From Cellulophaga sp. HaHa_2_95 (lineage in GTDB: Bacteria; Bacteroidota; Bacteroidia; Flavobacteriales; Flavobacteriaceae): a stretch of 64,000 nucleotides of DNA. The stretch spans positions 1,302,001-1,366,000 of the forward strand of contig NZ_CP058988.1 of assembly GCF_019278565.1 (NCBI RefSeq), written 5' to 3'. The translations under genes and the position numbers were made by a program. The notes beneath the pieces are model-generated. The model was not told the origin of the DNA. It saw only the letters and a program-made list of their open reading frames with translations, and made no database searches. Shown piece by piece: positions 8,355 through 16,873 of this stretch (positions are counted from its first letter, which is position 1; each line of letters begins with the position of its first letter).

Positions 8355-10402
8355 TACAGGGCTTTTTTCAATTCCTTCATGTCATCTGGTATTTTTAATC
8401 CTTTTTTAAAGTTTTCAATATTAGAACAACTTCTATATTTTGCGTATAATGTCTTAATAGTAAAGTAATTCCAAATGAACAACGCTAAAGAAACCAAACT
8501 ACTAAAAATGATATTGGCTTTAAGTTCTATAAAATAATTAACTGCTTGGGTTAAATTCCAATTAGATTCGAAAAAAATGTACAGAATTCCTGCTATAAAT
8601 ATCAAAGTAAAAACAAAGAATTCTATCCAAGTTTTTCTTCTCCATTTCTTTAATTGTTTTGAATACCAATTATCTCTTAATATTTCTCTGTTTTTATTTT
8701 GTTCAAGTAAGAGTTTATCTTCAAGCTCACTTTCTTTAAACTCTTTTTCTTTTAAAATAACATCAATGTTTTTTGATTTTTCTTGAAATTCTTGTTTTGT
8801 TCTTTCAAGTTCAACGGTTCTTTTTGAAATATCTTTAAAGACATATTCTAATTTTTGAATTCTTGTTTCATCTATTTTTTTCTGTTTATTCGCTTCTTCT
8901 TGTAGTCTTTTTACAAATTCTTCTTTGTCGTTTGCGGCAAGTATATTTAATTCTTCAATATTTTTTAATTGTTTGTTTGTTATTCTTGTTGCTACTCTTA
9001 TTATATCTGTATCACTTATCCCTTCTTTAGCATATTTATGAATGTTGTCATCTAATTCACGGATGATATTTGATTTAGGTAAGTCTTTACTTAGTGTTAA
9101 TGAAATTGCAGAAGTCAATCCAATTTCTGCTAAATCATTTGTGTCAATGGATTTATTTACTTGAGGATTACTTAACCAAAGTATATTTAATAAATCGTCG
9201 GCTTTAATTGTTTCAGGTTGGTAACCTTTTTTTAGAAAAATGGAATCTCCTACTACCGAAGAAGAATTGTTTACAAACCAAGCATTTACTTTGTCGAATT
9301 CTTTTATTCTCTTTTTACGCTCTTTATTTATATATAGAATTGCTGTTGCATCGTGTAATGCTGACTTTTTTGAATGTCTAAATTTTTCAAAAACTTTATA
9401 TATATCTGTAAATTTTGCTTCTTTTTTTAGTTTATCTGTGTTATACAGAATATTTATTTTGAATTCATTTATTGTTTTTTCTAAATTATCTGCAATTCGT
9501 TCTAAATCTGTTTTTGACAAATCTCTTCTTTCACAGGCATTGTATACGTCTTCTGCATTAATTTTCTTTTGTAGAAAGGATTTGTCAAAGTAATCCGCTT
9601 TTGCTTCAAGTAAATTTATCGTTTCATCAATAGTATCTTTTAGTATTCGAATTTTAAACTTTTGTTGCTTCGCTATTTTTAATAATGTATTGCAAGTGTG
9701 AGTAGATTCTGGTGTGTTTAAATCTAATAAACCAATTACAAAATTAGTATCTAAAAGTAATATTATATCTCTTTGAGCATCATCGGAATTGTATTCAATA
9801 TATCCAGCAATTATAGAGCCAATATATATGTTTTTGATTTTATCATAAATTGTTGGAAATCTTTTGAAAAAATCTACAAATTGTGCTTCTTTAGTATAGT
9901 CATTGCCATTTGTTTCTTTATTGTGGGATATATATTTTGAAAGAGTAAATTTATTTTGCTCAATAAAACTAAATATTGAGTTGCTATTTTCAATTTCTAC
10001 TTCGGAAGAATTACAAAATTTCTTAAACACATCTTCTAATTCATCAATATCAGTTCTTTGATTATCAACCAACTCTTCATAGTCTGTAAATGAATATTGA
10101 TTTAAAGCAAAAGAGCCATCTTTATATAGTATTAGATGTTGTATGTCATCTGTATTAATTTCGTTGCAAATTTCGTTTAATATTTTATTTAAGACAGGAA
10201 CAGGGAAATCAATTTGATAAAGTCTATCACTTGCCTTTTTTATTTCTAATACGCTTTTCCCTTTAAAAATCCCTTCTGAATTCATTTTAGATAGCGTTCT
10301 TTTAATCAAAGGAATAAAAATATTAATAGGTCCTTTTGCTAAAGTTCCAGTATTTCTAATATGAGATAATAAACTATATGTAATTGCTCTTTCTTTATTC
10401 AT
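8354..10402 (-). CDS. Membrane-anchored PIN-like nuclease with coiled coil
   Basis: 682 aa. Residues ~212-380 look like a PIN nuclease domain: a hydrophobic strand ending in acidic IILLLDTNFVIGLLDL (Asp218), a second acidic site around KDTIDETINLLE (Glu260) and a third in ALHDATAILYI (Asp351). Before it lies a ~210-residue domain I do not recognise. After it comes a long charged coiled coil (~470-585), then two transmembrane helices (~590-612 and ~624-648) and a short cytosolic tail. PIN domains cut single-stranded RNA, and a membrane-tethered version with a coiled coil would suit a defence or stress role, but this is inference. A perfect 8-bp hairpin inside palindrome C lies just upstream, and an IS110-derived end abuts its stop codon. 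Confidence 0.6.
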   Translation of the reverse strand: MNKERAITYSLLSHIRNTGTLAKGPINIFIPLIKRTLSKMNSEGIFKGKSVLEIKKASDRLYQIDFPVPVLNKILNEICNEINTDDIQHLILYKDGSFALNQYSFTDYEELVDNQRTDIDELEDVFKKFCNSSEVEIENSNSIFSFIEQNKFTLSKYISHNKETNGNDYTKEAQFVDFFKRFPTIYDKIKNIYIGSIIAGYIEYNSDDAQRDIILLLDTNFVIGLLDLNTPESTHTCNTLLKIAKQQKFKIRILKDTIDETINLLEAKADYFDKSFLQKKINAEDVYNACERRDLSKTDLERIADNLEKTINEFKINILYNTDKLKKEAKFTDIYKVFEKFRHSKKSALHDATAILYINKERKKRIKEFDKVNAWFVNNSSSVVGDSIFLKKGYQPETIKADDLLNILWLSNPQVNKSIDTNDLAEIGLTSAISLTLSKDLPKSNIIRELDDNIHKYAKEGISDTDIIRVATRITNKQLKNIEELNILAANDKEEFVKRLQEEANKQKKIDETRIQKLEYVFKDISKRTVELERTKQEFQEKSKNIDVILKEKEFKESELEDKLLLEQNKNREILRDNWYSKQLKKWRRKTWIEFFVFTLIFIAGILYIFFESNWNLTQAVNYFIELKANIIFSSLVSLALFIWNYFTIKTLYAKYRSCSNIENFKKGLKIPDDMKELKKAL

Positions 10403-10442
10403 TTACTTTATTTGTAGTCGAGTTTTTTTTTGACATATAACT

Positions 10443-10568
10443 CACCTTTATGTATAAGAATAGTTGTGGGTTTGAATGCGAGGATTTTCCGAAGGAAAAT
10501 CAGACGTTACAAACACGCAACGACCTCCGATTAAGCACTAAACCGCAATTATTTTTATAAGGTGTTGC
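10443..10568. repeat. Long imperfect palindrome C (attC-like cassette separator)
   Basis: The left arm, beginning CACCTTTATGTATAAGAATA and continuing to 10479, pairs imperfectly with the right arm 10531-10565 ending ATTTTTATAAGGTG. It is followed by TTGCCAA. At the left centre is a perfect hairpin GATTTTCC-GAA-GGAAAATC (10483-10501). The element fills the gap between the J-domain gene stop and the PIN gene start. Confidence 0.7.
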
Positions 10569-10581
10569 CAATAGTACTTTT

Positions 10582-11583
10582 TTAATACTTAAATTCATAT
10601 TCAAATCTATCACTCAATGATTTTTCCTTTGATAGAACAATTAAATTTCTCGTTTTTAATCTGGTTATAATTAATTCAGAAATTGTTTGTGCTGTTTCTA
10701 AATCAATTTCTCCAGGTGTCGCAAGAGAAGGTAAATTCAAAAGCTCTGACAATGAACGACGTTTTCTTTCCTTTTTTTCTTTGTTAATAATCCATTCAAT
10801 TTGTTCTACTCTTTTGAATACATCTAGATTACTATTTAATTCTTTTTTTAATTTTTCATATTCATTCATTAAAAAATGAATCAAATCATCTTTTGTGAAA
10901 ATTATATAAATTTTGTCATTTCTATGTTCTGTATTATGAAAACTTGCTTTTACTGACTGACTAAACAAAGTAAACATTTGGTTTTGAATAGATTCTAACC
11001 TATAGCTGTTTTTAATTTCTTTATCTTTTCTCTCAGCTCTTTTAATTTTAATCCAAAACATTACTGCTAAAAATAAAGTAAATACATACACTATTGTGAA
11101 ATCTTTGTGGTATTCATATATAAAGGAAAAAATAGGATGATCTTTAACTATTGAAGGAAATGACCACAAAGCCGTTATTGCAGTTGTTATAGCTATTCCA
11201 GTAATTTTTATTCCAGAATTGTTTTTAACAAATTCTTGAACACTTGATGATAAAATAGTATCTAATTCAGCATCTTTTTCTTTAACTATTTTTTTGTCAG
11301 ATTTCTCGTTTTGAATCTTAGATAATTTGTTTATTGATGATGTTAGTTGAGTAAGGTCAGATTTTGTTAAGGTTAATGAAGTAGTTGTTTGAGTTTTAAT
11401 AAATTCTAATGCAGAATGAATTTTATGATAATCATTTTTATCATTATCACTTTTAAATTCTCCTTTATTATCATCAGGATGTAATTTCTTTACCTTTTTT
11501 TTAAGTATTTTTTTTATAACATTTAAATCTATTGAATCTAAATCAAAATGTTCTGTTATTTCATCTATTGAATTGAATATCAT
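10582..11583 (-). CDS. J-domain protein with two membrane segments
   Basis: 333 aa. The N-terminal ~65 residues form a J-domain-like hairpin with the HPD motif (KKLHPDDNKGEF, His35-Pro36-Asp37) and a following helix YHKIHSALEFI. J domains stimulate DnaK ATPase. Two hydrophobic helices follow at ~125-145 and ~161-179, then a basic, helical C-terminal half (KERKRRSLSELL) without a known motif. DnaK recruitment to the membrane is the simplest reading. The gene is isolated on the minus strand, between palindrome C downstream and an IS110 left-end fragment upstream. Confidence 0.65.
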   Translation of the reverse strand: MIFNSIDEITEHFDLDSIDLNVIKKILKKKVKKLHPDDNKGEFKSDNDKNDYHKIHSALEFIKTQTTTSLTLTKSDLTQLTSSINKLSKIQNEKSDKKIVKEKDAELDTILSSSVQEFVKNNSGIKITGIAITTAITALWSFPSIVKDHPIFSFIYEYHKDFTIVYVFTLFLAVMFWIKIKRAERKDKEIKNSYRLESIQNQMFTLFSQSVKASFHNTEHRNDKIYIIFTKDDLIHFLMNEYEKLKKELNSNLDVFKRVEQIEWIINKEKKERKRRSLSELLNLPSLATPGEIDLETAQTISELIITRLKTRNLIVLSKEKSLSDRFEYEFKY

Positions 11584-11602
11584 AAGTGCGTTCTTCGTAT
11601 TA

Positions 11603-11790
11603 TTGGCAACATACGGTTACACGCATGCTCTATTTATTTTATTTGTGGGGGGAGTCTTACTTCGCGTAAAAATAAATGCTATTTTCTATAGTTGTCTGCG
11701 GTTTTCCACACTAGAGGTCATTATTTAGTGATTATTCTATGAAGTGTTTCATATAATCGGTGTACGGCAGGTTTTTAATGTGTTATTTTA
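11603..11790 (+). mobile_element. IS110-type element remnant, left-end fragment (copy 3)
   Basis: It starts TTGGCAACATACGG and carries a diverged version of the left-end sequence seen at 5760-5880 and 7770-7905. The shared blocks are TTTTCTATAGTTGTCTGCGG, CACTAGAGGTCATTATTTAG and GTGTTTCATATAATCGGTG. The transposase fragment is absent. Nothing else is recognised between here and the LemA gene at 11957. Confidence 0.6.
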
Positions 11791-11956
11791 TAAAAAAAAA
11801 GAGGGAGAAGTTTAATAGCTCCGTTTTAGTGTACAACGTGTACCCAATTAAAATAGAATAAAGATGAATTAAAGTTTTGTGGATGTAGGGTATTAACGTA
11901 ATCTTAAAAATAAAACGATATTCCTGTCGTTACCTACTTGATATAAATAATGTACA

Positions 11957-12466
11957 ATGATTTGGATATACAATAGAATAGTTAAGCATAAAAATCATAT
12001 TCAATTTTCTAAACAGAATATAGATGTGCAACTAAAAAAACGCTTTGAGGCTTTACCTAATATTGCGGCAACGGCTAAAAAATTTATGGCGCATGAAAGT
12101 TCTGTGCATACAGAAATTGCACAATTACGAAGTGGTTATAGTGCTGCAAAAGGTTCTGAGAAGGTAGCTTTAGAAAGTGAGTTGTCAAAATTGTTAGGAA
12201 ACCTATCTATTAGTTTTGAAAACTATCCAGAATTAAAATCAAACGAATCTATTATTCACCTGCAGCGTTCTATCAATGAATTTGCGGAACAAATTTCTGC
12301 ATCGCAACGCGCTTACAATAATTCTGTCCTTACCTATAATGATGCGGTATCTACTTTTCCGAGTAATATTATAGCCTCGATTTTTGGTTTTAAAGAAGAA
12401 GTTTATTTAAATATTATAACGAAAGAGGAGCAACGAGAGAATCCAGATATGAATAGTTTATTATAG
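11957..12466 (+). CDS. LemA family protein lacking the usual membrane anchor
   Basis: 169 aa. The order YNRIVKHKNHI, NIDVQLKKRFEALPNI and AATAKKFMAHESSV matches the LemA family (YNRLV..RN.V..A...IDVQLKRR.DLIPNLV). The later NNSVLTYNDAVSTFPSNIIA is also diagnostic of the family's conserved N..V..YN....P..... A normal LemA begins with a ~20-residue transmembrane helix; here only MIWI precedes the YNR motif, and an in-frame TAA at 11948-11950 excludes a longer start. The stop is only 4 bp from the next gene, a DUF3137 membrane protein, a pairing often seen. LemA function is not firmly known. Confidence 0.8.
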   Translation: MIWIYNRIVKHKNHIQFSKQNIDVQLKKRFEALPNIAATAKKFMAHESSVHTEIAQLRSGYSAAKGSEKVALESELSKLLGNLSISFENYPELKSNESIIHLQRSINEFAEQISASQRAYNNSVLTYNDAVSTFPSNIIASIFGFKEEVYLNIITKEEQRENPDMNSLL

Positions 12467-12470
12467 CTTT

Positions 12471-13652
12471 ATGAATCAGTTTACAGAACATTTTAACAAA
12501 GTAAAAGCCTTAGCAGGTCAAATTTCACCTCCTTCGCGGCTGCGTCTAATTTTACCATCATTTTTAGTAATTTCTTCACTGTTTACGCTGATTATATGTC
12601 CAATATTTTTTGTGTTGTATGTGCTATTTTTGATTTTCACGGTCGACAGTCATTTTTTATGGGGAGTTACAGAATTTTCTTTTTACTATTTTTTTGTGAG
12701 TGCAATTTTAGCAACAATCTTGTTTAAGTCGTATTTAAAATCTAATCAGAACTACAAGAATACAACCGTGCTACGTAGGGAATTTAAGTTAGATATATTA
12801 CCAAAAATTATTTCTTCTAAATATGATAACTTGAATTATAGGTTTGATGGAATGATAGATGAGAAACACATCTTAGCATCAGATTTTTTTTCGCCCTCTT
12901 TTTTGGGCAATTTGAAGAATCGGTGGTTTTTTGGAGATGATCATTTTTCTGGAAAAATAAATGATGTTGATTTTGAATTTTGTGAGCTTTATTATAAAAC
13001 GGAGGGTATGACCATCACGGGGTGGGCTTTACTTTTTATTGTTATTGCATTGCCATTTGCCTTTCTTCCCGATATAGATATCCCTTTTTTAGAAAGCGAT
13101 AGTGGGGGAGACTCTTTATTCGAAAGTTCGGGGAGTAGGAGTACATCAAAAAATAACGAGGTTGATAAAACTAAGGTGAATGAAAAAGCATTTTTATATG
13201 GTATAAGTACCAACTTCAGAGGGTTTTTCTTGTATGCAGATTTTCATAAACACTTTGACGGTCAAGTAAACATTAGAACCAAGAAAAAGTTTAATAAGAA
13301 AATGTTTGGCGGCAATGAACTAAAAACCATTAGAGTGGAAAATAGTATTGTTACTAAAAAATATACAATTACCGCTACTGATGAGCAGATGGCATACTAC
13401 ATTTTAAGTCCAAAAATTATTGATGCTATTGTGCAGTTAAATCAAAAATTAGGAGAAAAATTATCTTTGACTTTGAAGGATGGGAAGCTATTTTTAATCA
13501 TGCCTATGAGCAATGATTTATTTGAAAATATTACGGTAGAAAAAGATAAGATAAAGGTCAATACTTTAGAAGAAATTCAGAAGGACTTGAATATTATAGC
13601 CGATTTAATCAGCGAATTAAATTTAAATACGAAAATCTGGTCCAAGGTGTAG
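12471..13652 (+). CDS. DUF3137 domain membrane protein
   Basis: 393 aa. Two hydrophobic segments near residues 28-63 and 71-86 are followed by a region with HILASDFFSPSFLGN and DDHFSGKINDVDFEFCELYY, which is typical of DUF3137. A third hydrophobic stretch occurs around 182-205. A long C-terminal domain contains the FRGFFLYADFHKHFDGQVNI strand and a final alpha-helical part. It is the second gene of a two-gene operon with LemA (4-bp gap), so the two products probably act together. Because this LemA lacks its helix, the DUF3137 protein may supply the membrane attachment. Molecular role unknown. Confidence 0.75.
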   Translation: MNQFTEHFNKVKALAGQISPPSRLRLILPSFLVISSLFTLIICPIFFVLYVLFLIFTVDSHFLWGVTEFSFYYFFVSAILATILFKSYLKSNQNYKNTTVLRREFKLDILPKIISSKYDNLNYRFDGMIDEKHILASDFFSPSFLGNLKNRWFFGDDHFSGKINDVDFEFCELYYKTEGMTITGWALLFIVIALPFAFLPDIDIPFLESDSGGDSLFESSGSRSTSKNNEVDKTKVNEKAFLYGISTNFRGFFLYADFHKHFDGQVNIRTKKKFNKKMFGGNELKTIRVENSIVTKKYTITATDEQMAYYILSPKIIDAIVQLNQKLGEKLSLTLKDGKLFLIMPMSNDLFENITVEKDKIKVNTLEEIQKDLNIIADLISELNLNTKIWSKV

Positions 13653-13660
13653 TCTAGCTT

Positions 13661-13918
13661 GTTAGTATCGAGAAGCTTTCTGTGTTCCTAAAAGTTCTCG
13701 ATACACCGCTTGTTCCGTGGCACTTCTCAATCGCCACTCGAACTGACATTGGAGTGGCTTAAGAAAACGTTTGTCACTTCGAGTGAATTATTTTGGAGCG
13801 TTAGTGGAATAATAATTAGTATCGAGAAGTTTTCTGTGTTCCTAAAAGTTCTCGATACAACGCTTGCTTCGTTGCACTGCACAAACCCCACTCAAACTGA
13901 CATTGGAATTACTTACTA
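13661..13918. repeat. Two REP-like palindromic repeats
   Basis: Two copies of a ~100-bp unit. Each has GTATCGAGAA (13665-13674; 13819-13828) paired with TTCTCGATAC (13695-13704; 13849-13858) around TTTCTGTGTTCCTAAAAG. Each then continues with CGCTTG..TCGTGGCAC or a similar sequence and a CCACTC...GAGTGG type segment. This is the interspersed repeat style common in intergenic regions of Flavobacteriaceae. It lies between converging genes. Confidence 0.75.
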
Positions 13919-13933
13919 GAGGGATAAGGGCGC

Positions 13934-14584
13934 TTAAGACAGTTTTTTTAAGGCTTCAAGAATTTCCTCGGGTTCAGCACGTGTTCTATAATCCACATCA
14001 ACATAACTCCATTGCACTAATCCATCTGTTCCTACGACAAAGGTGGCTGGTATGGGCAGTATACTGCCATTGCCATTGTTTATTTTTTTTAAGTCCAGTT
14101 TACGATCTACTTCCATATGTTCTATTAAAAAAGCAGGAACTTCCCAGGCAACACCATAGTGAGAAGCTACTGTTGCATCTTGGTCTGTTAGCACATTAAA
14201 TCCTAGTGAATTAATTTCATTGGTAGACATGGAGTCATCCGGCACTTCTGGACTAATAGCAACTAATGTGGCACCCAGTGCATGTATCTCAGCTAAACTA
14301 GCTTGCAAAGCCCTAAGTTGTAAATTGCAATACGGACACCAACTACCTCGATAGAAAGTAACAACAACAGGACCTTTATCGAGTAAGGTAGCTAAGGAAA
14401 TTATTTTTCCTTCAGGATTAGGTAATTCAAAATTAGGTGCCTTTTCTCCAATTTTTAGGGCATTTTTACCTTGTTGAAACTCTTTTTCTTTCTTGATAAT
14501 AGCATCAACACCCTTCATGAATTCGGGATTGTTTTTTCTTCCTGCTGCAATTTTAGCATCAGTTTGTTCTCTTAATTTTTTCAA
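13934..14584 (-). CDS. Peroxiredoxin-like AhpC/TSA protein
   Basis: 216 aa. The thioredoxin fold is seen from about residue 44 (KIGEKAPNFELPNPEG), with the active site GSWCPYCNLQLRAL. The Cys of SWCPYC is a two-cysteine arrangement rather than the single peroxidatic Cys of classical PxxxTxxC. VAISPEVPDDSM, the GFNVLTDQDATVASHYGVAWEVP segment and an LVQWSYVDVDYRTRAEPEEIL end match the redoxin group often annotated peroxiredoxin-like. Reduction of peroxides or disulphides in the cytoplasm is likely. The neighbouring Dps gene also protects against peroxide, although it is on the opposite strand and separately transcribed. Confidence 0.85.
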   Translation of the reverse strand: MKKLREQTDAKIAAGRKNNPEFMKGVDAIIKKEKEFQQGKNALKIGEKAPNFELPNPEGKIISLATLLDKGPVVVTFYRGSWCPYCNLQLRALQASLAEIHALGATLVAISPEVPDDSMSTNEINSLGFNVLTDQDATVASHYGVAWEVPAFLIEHMEVDRKLDLKKINNGNGSILPIPATFVVGTDGLVQWSYVDVDYRTRAEPEEILEALKKLS

Positions 14585-15097
14585 TGAATATCTATTTAAG
14601 ACGTTATTTGCATAGGGAATGGCTTATAGCTAATAATTCTATACGTTGTTCTTCATAAATATAGATAGATCATTTTAATTAAGACCCAACTTTATATTTT
14701 GTTTAAGTTTTACTAAAGCTAATTCTGGGCGTTTTGCATCTTCCCCAACCTAGAATTTTTATACCTGCTGAATAGGGAAGCTTATAAGGTTTGTGGTAAA
14801 TTAAAACCTGAATTCTTTTGTAATTAATTGCTTTTTTTAATTCTAGAGCCTGTATAGATCACTCTAGATAATGAATTTCAACTTCGTTTTTAGTCCATCT
14901 TCTTTAGGTGTGTCAAGGCTATAGCAACGACTAATTTCATCTATTTTAGTAGAACGTCATATTCCTAGTACTTAGTGTTTTTGCTTCACGAAATAAATTG
15001 ATATTTTAAGTTTTAACCGCATAGCGCAGTACAGAACTAGAACAGGGGAAGGGGCTCCCTAAAGCAATCTGAATTTAATAAAAAAACTTGGGCTTGT
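14585..15097. other. Long intergenic region, nothing recognised
   Basis: About 500 bp between the divergent peroxiredoxin and Dps genes. I find no open frame of coding character and no RNA gene. The Dps promoter occupies the last 70 bp. Confidence 0.4.
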
Positions 15098-15111
15098 GTA
15101 ACCTATGTTAC
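15098..15111. promoter_or_regulatory. Inverted-repeat operator GTAAC-CTAT-GTTAC upstream of Dps
   Basis: A perfect 5-bp inverted repeat with a 4-bp spacer. Its centre (15104.5) lies ~40 bp before the transcription start implied by the -7 element at 15134, where a class II Crp/Fnr-type activator would bind. The half-site resembles Crp/Fnr-family sites in Bacteroidota, but the regulator is not identified. Confidence 0.45.
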
Positions 15112-15133
15112 GGGTATACAGGTGAGATCTTCC

Positions 15134-15141
15134 TAATTTTG
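15134..15141 (+). promoter_or_regulatory. -7 promoter element of Dps gene
   Basis: TAATTTTG matches the Bacteroidota -7 consensus TAnnTTTG exactly and lies 26 bp before the ATG. No TTG is found at the -33 position, which fits activator dependence. Confidence 0.6.
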
Positions 15142-15166
15142 AAGTATAATTATAAACAACAAGATT

Positions 15167-15643
15167 ATGGAAACTTTAAAATTACAACTAGGATTAAATC
15201 AAGAGTATAAATTAGATGTAACAGGAAAACTTAACGGTCTTCTGGCTGATTTTCAAATCTATTATATGAACCTTAGAGGCTTACATTGGAATATAAAAGG
15301 GCGTAAATTTTTTATGTTACATGAAAAATTTGAAGAACTTTATACCGAGACGAATGAGGTGGTTGATGAGATTGCGGAACGTATTTTGTCTTTAGGCTTA
15401 AATCCCTTACATACCTTCGAAGATTATTTAGAAAACAAAACGATTAGAGTGACCAAAAATGTAGCCGATGGCGATGGTGCTATTAGTTCTATTTTGGACA
15501 ACCTAAAAGAACTCTTAATTCAAGAACGCGATATTTTAGAAGTAGCTTCTGATGCTAATGATGAGGGTACAGCTTCCTTAATGAGCGATTTAATTTCCAG
15601 TCAAGAGAAATTAGTTTGGATGTTGAATTCTTATTTAAGTTAA
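15167..15643 (+). CDS. dps: Dps family ferritin-like DNA protection protein
   Basis: 158 aa, normal length for Dps. The ferroxidase-site signature is present: LRGLHWNIKGRKFFMLHEKFEELY, with the His of LHWN, the Asp/Glu of FEELY and the following EVVDEIAERILSLG. The protein forms a dodecamer that oxidises ferrous iron with hydrogen peroxide and stores it, protecting DNA. It has its own promoter with a candidate operator and a strong terminator, so it is monocistronic. The start was chosen at the ATG 26 bp after the -7 element. Confidence 0.95.
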   Translation: METLKLQLGLNQEYKLDVTGKLNGLLADFQIYYMNLRGLHWNIKGRKFFMLHEKFEELYTETNEVVDEIAERILSLGLNPLHTFEDYLENKTIRVTKNVADGDGAISSILDNLKELLIQERDILEVASDANDEGTASLMSDLISSQEKLVWMLNSYLS

Positions 15644-15655
15644 TATATGAAACGT

Positions 15656-15698
15656 AAAAAGCAGAAGTCTACTAGTGACCTCTGCTTTTTATTTTTTT
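15656..15698 (+). terminator. Rho-independent terminator of Dps gene
   Basis: AAAAAGCAGAAGTC (15656-15669) pairs with GACCTCTGCTTTTT (15677-15690) with one mismatch and a 7-nt loop, followed by ATTTTTTT. Confidence 0.9.
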
Positions 15699-15803
15699 AA
15701 CCGTAGTCTCATGATTAAACTGCACATAAGAGACGCATAGCTATAGTTCTTCAGTGCTATTCACCGTAACCTATTCACAAAATGTTCAATTACATACTTA
15801 CCG

Positions 15804-16367
15804 CTAATTACTTTTTACGCTAGCTTGCTCTTTCCATGCAGCCGTTACCACACTTCCTTTTAAAATTTGGTTCCAAACTTCCCCTAAAGACACGGGGCAT
15901 TCATATAAAATATATTGGCTAGAATCGTAATCATATTCTTTGGTTACAATTTTATTATCGGTAGCATTTACGCCTGCATCCCAAAAAATAGGGCAAACTA
16001 ATTTACCATCAATACTTCTTCCTTTGTAAGCAATTAAAAGTCTCGGTTTATTTTTGCCTGTTAATTCTTTATCAATATTGGCCCCCATTTCATACATTTC
16101 GCAGCTACTTCCAAACGGTCCGTACTCATAAACATCATAGTCCCCATTAATTTTTATGGAGGCATCTGAACTGCGAATAACTTTAAATTTTGAGGCATGG
16201 CCTTTTTCTGTGGTGGGCAGAAAATAGCCTTCCACAATGATAAACCTTTCTGCATCATACCTATGTAGCCATTCCTTAAAAGGCGTAAATACAGGAGAGC
16301 AAACTGGGCGTTTGGGGGTTGCTCCAAGGCAACAAAATAGTAGGAAGGCTAATACGGTAGTTTTCAT
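15804..16367 (-). CDS. Hypothetical secreted protein
   Basis: 187 aa. A short signal peptide (MKTTVLAFLLFCCLGAT) is followed by a compact domain. Visible pieces are four spaced Cys (CSPVF, SSCEMYEMG, LVCPIF, YECPVS) that could form disulphides, a strand FIIVEGYFLPTTEKG and a central GPFGSSCEMYEMGAN. The layout recalls netrin-like or TIMP-like OB folds, which carry similar Cys and a FIVxGxV strand, but I cannot confirm this. No operon partner is present. Function unknown. Confidence 0.6.
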   Translation of the reverse strand: MKTTVLAFLLFCCLGATPKRPVCSPVFTPFKEWLHRYDAERFIIVEGYFLPTTEKGHASKFKVIRSSDASIKINGDYDVYEYGPFGSSCEMYEMGANIDKELTGKNKPRLLIAYKGRSIDGKLVCPIFWDAGVNATDNKIVTKEYDYDSSQYILYECPVSLGEVWNQILKGSVVTAAWKEQASVKSN

Positions 16368-16873
16368 AGTTTTTTAATTTATAGTATTCATTAAACTCGT
16401 TTTCATTCAAAAGCTTTACCTCTTTCCGGTGATGCTTCGTACAGGTTTAAAAAGCGATTTAGGATATCTTCATGCTAATGTTTCGTATTTTTTTTGCCTA
16501 TCTCTAGGAATGACAAGGGTGGAATGGTGAAATGTATAGCAATCCTATTGGTGTTCATCATAACTTTCAACTTCATGACCCGTTTTTTTATCGTAGGTAT
16601 TTCCATTATAACGTTGCCTTTGTTATCTATAAAACCGCTACGACTATTTAATGAGGCTCTTGCTAAACCTTCTGAAAACGATTAGGCCCAATCATGGGTT
16701 CGTTTAATAGCACCATTGTTTTTTTGATTAAAAGTTCCTAGAGGAAAACTCAATAAAATTAATACAGCAATCTTAATTATATTCGTTCTTTTAATACAAA
16801 ATTAAATGTAATGTCAATCGCTCCACGTATCATTAATATGCCAATATTCTCATAGGAAGTTTTATTCAATAAT
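16368..16873. other. Intergenic region, no supported gene
   Basis: 506 bp. A 63-codon plus-strand frame at 16494-16685 has hydrophobic content, but I see no promoter, start context or relative to support it. No terminator or RNA gene is recognised. Confidence 0.35.

Noticed and set aside
16494..16685. 63-codon plus-strand frame with hydrophobic content
   Set aside because: No promoter, start context, neighbour or recognisable homology; frames of this length arise by chance in AT-rich gaps. The region is reported as intergenic.
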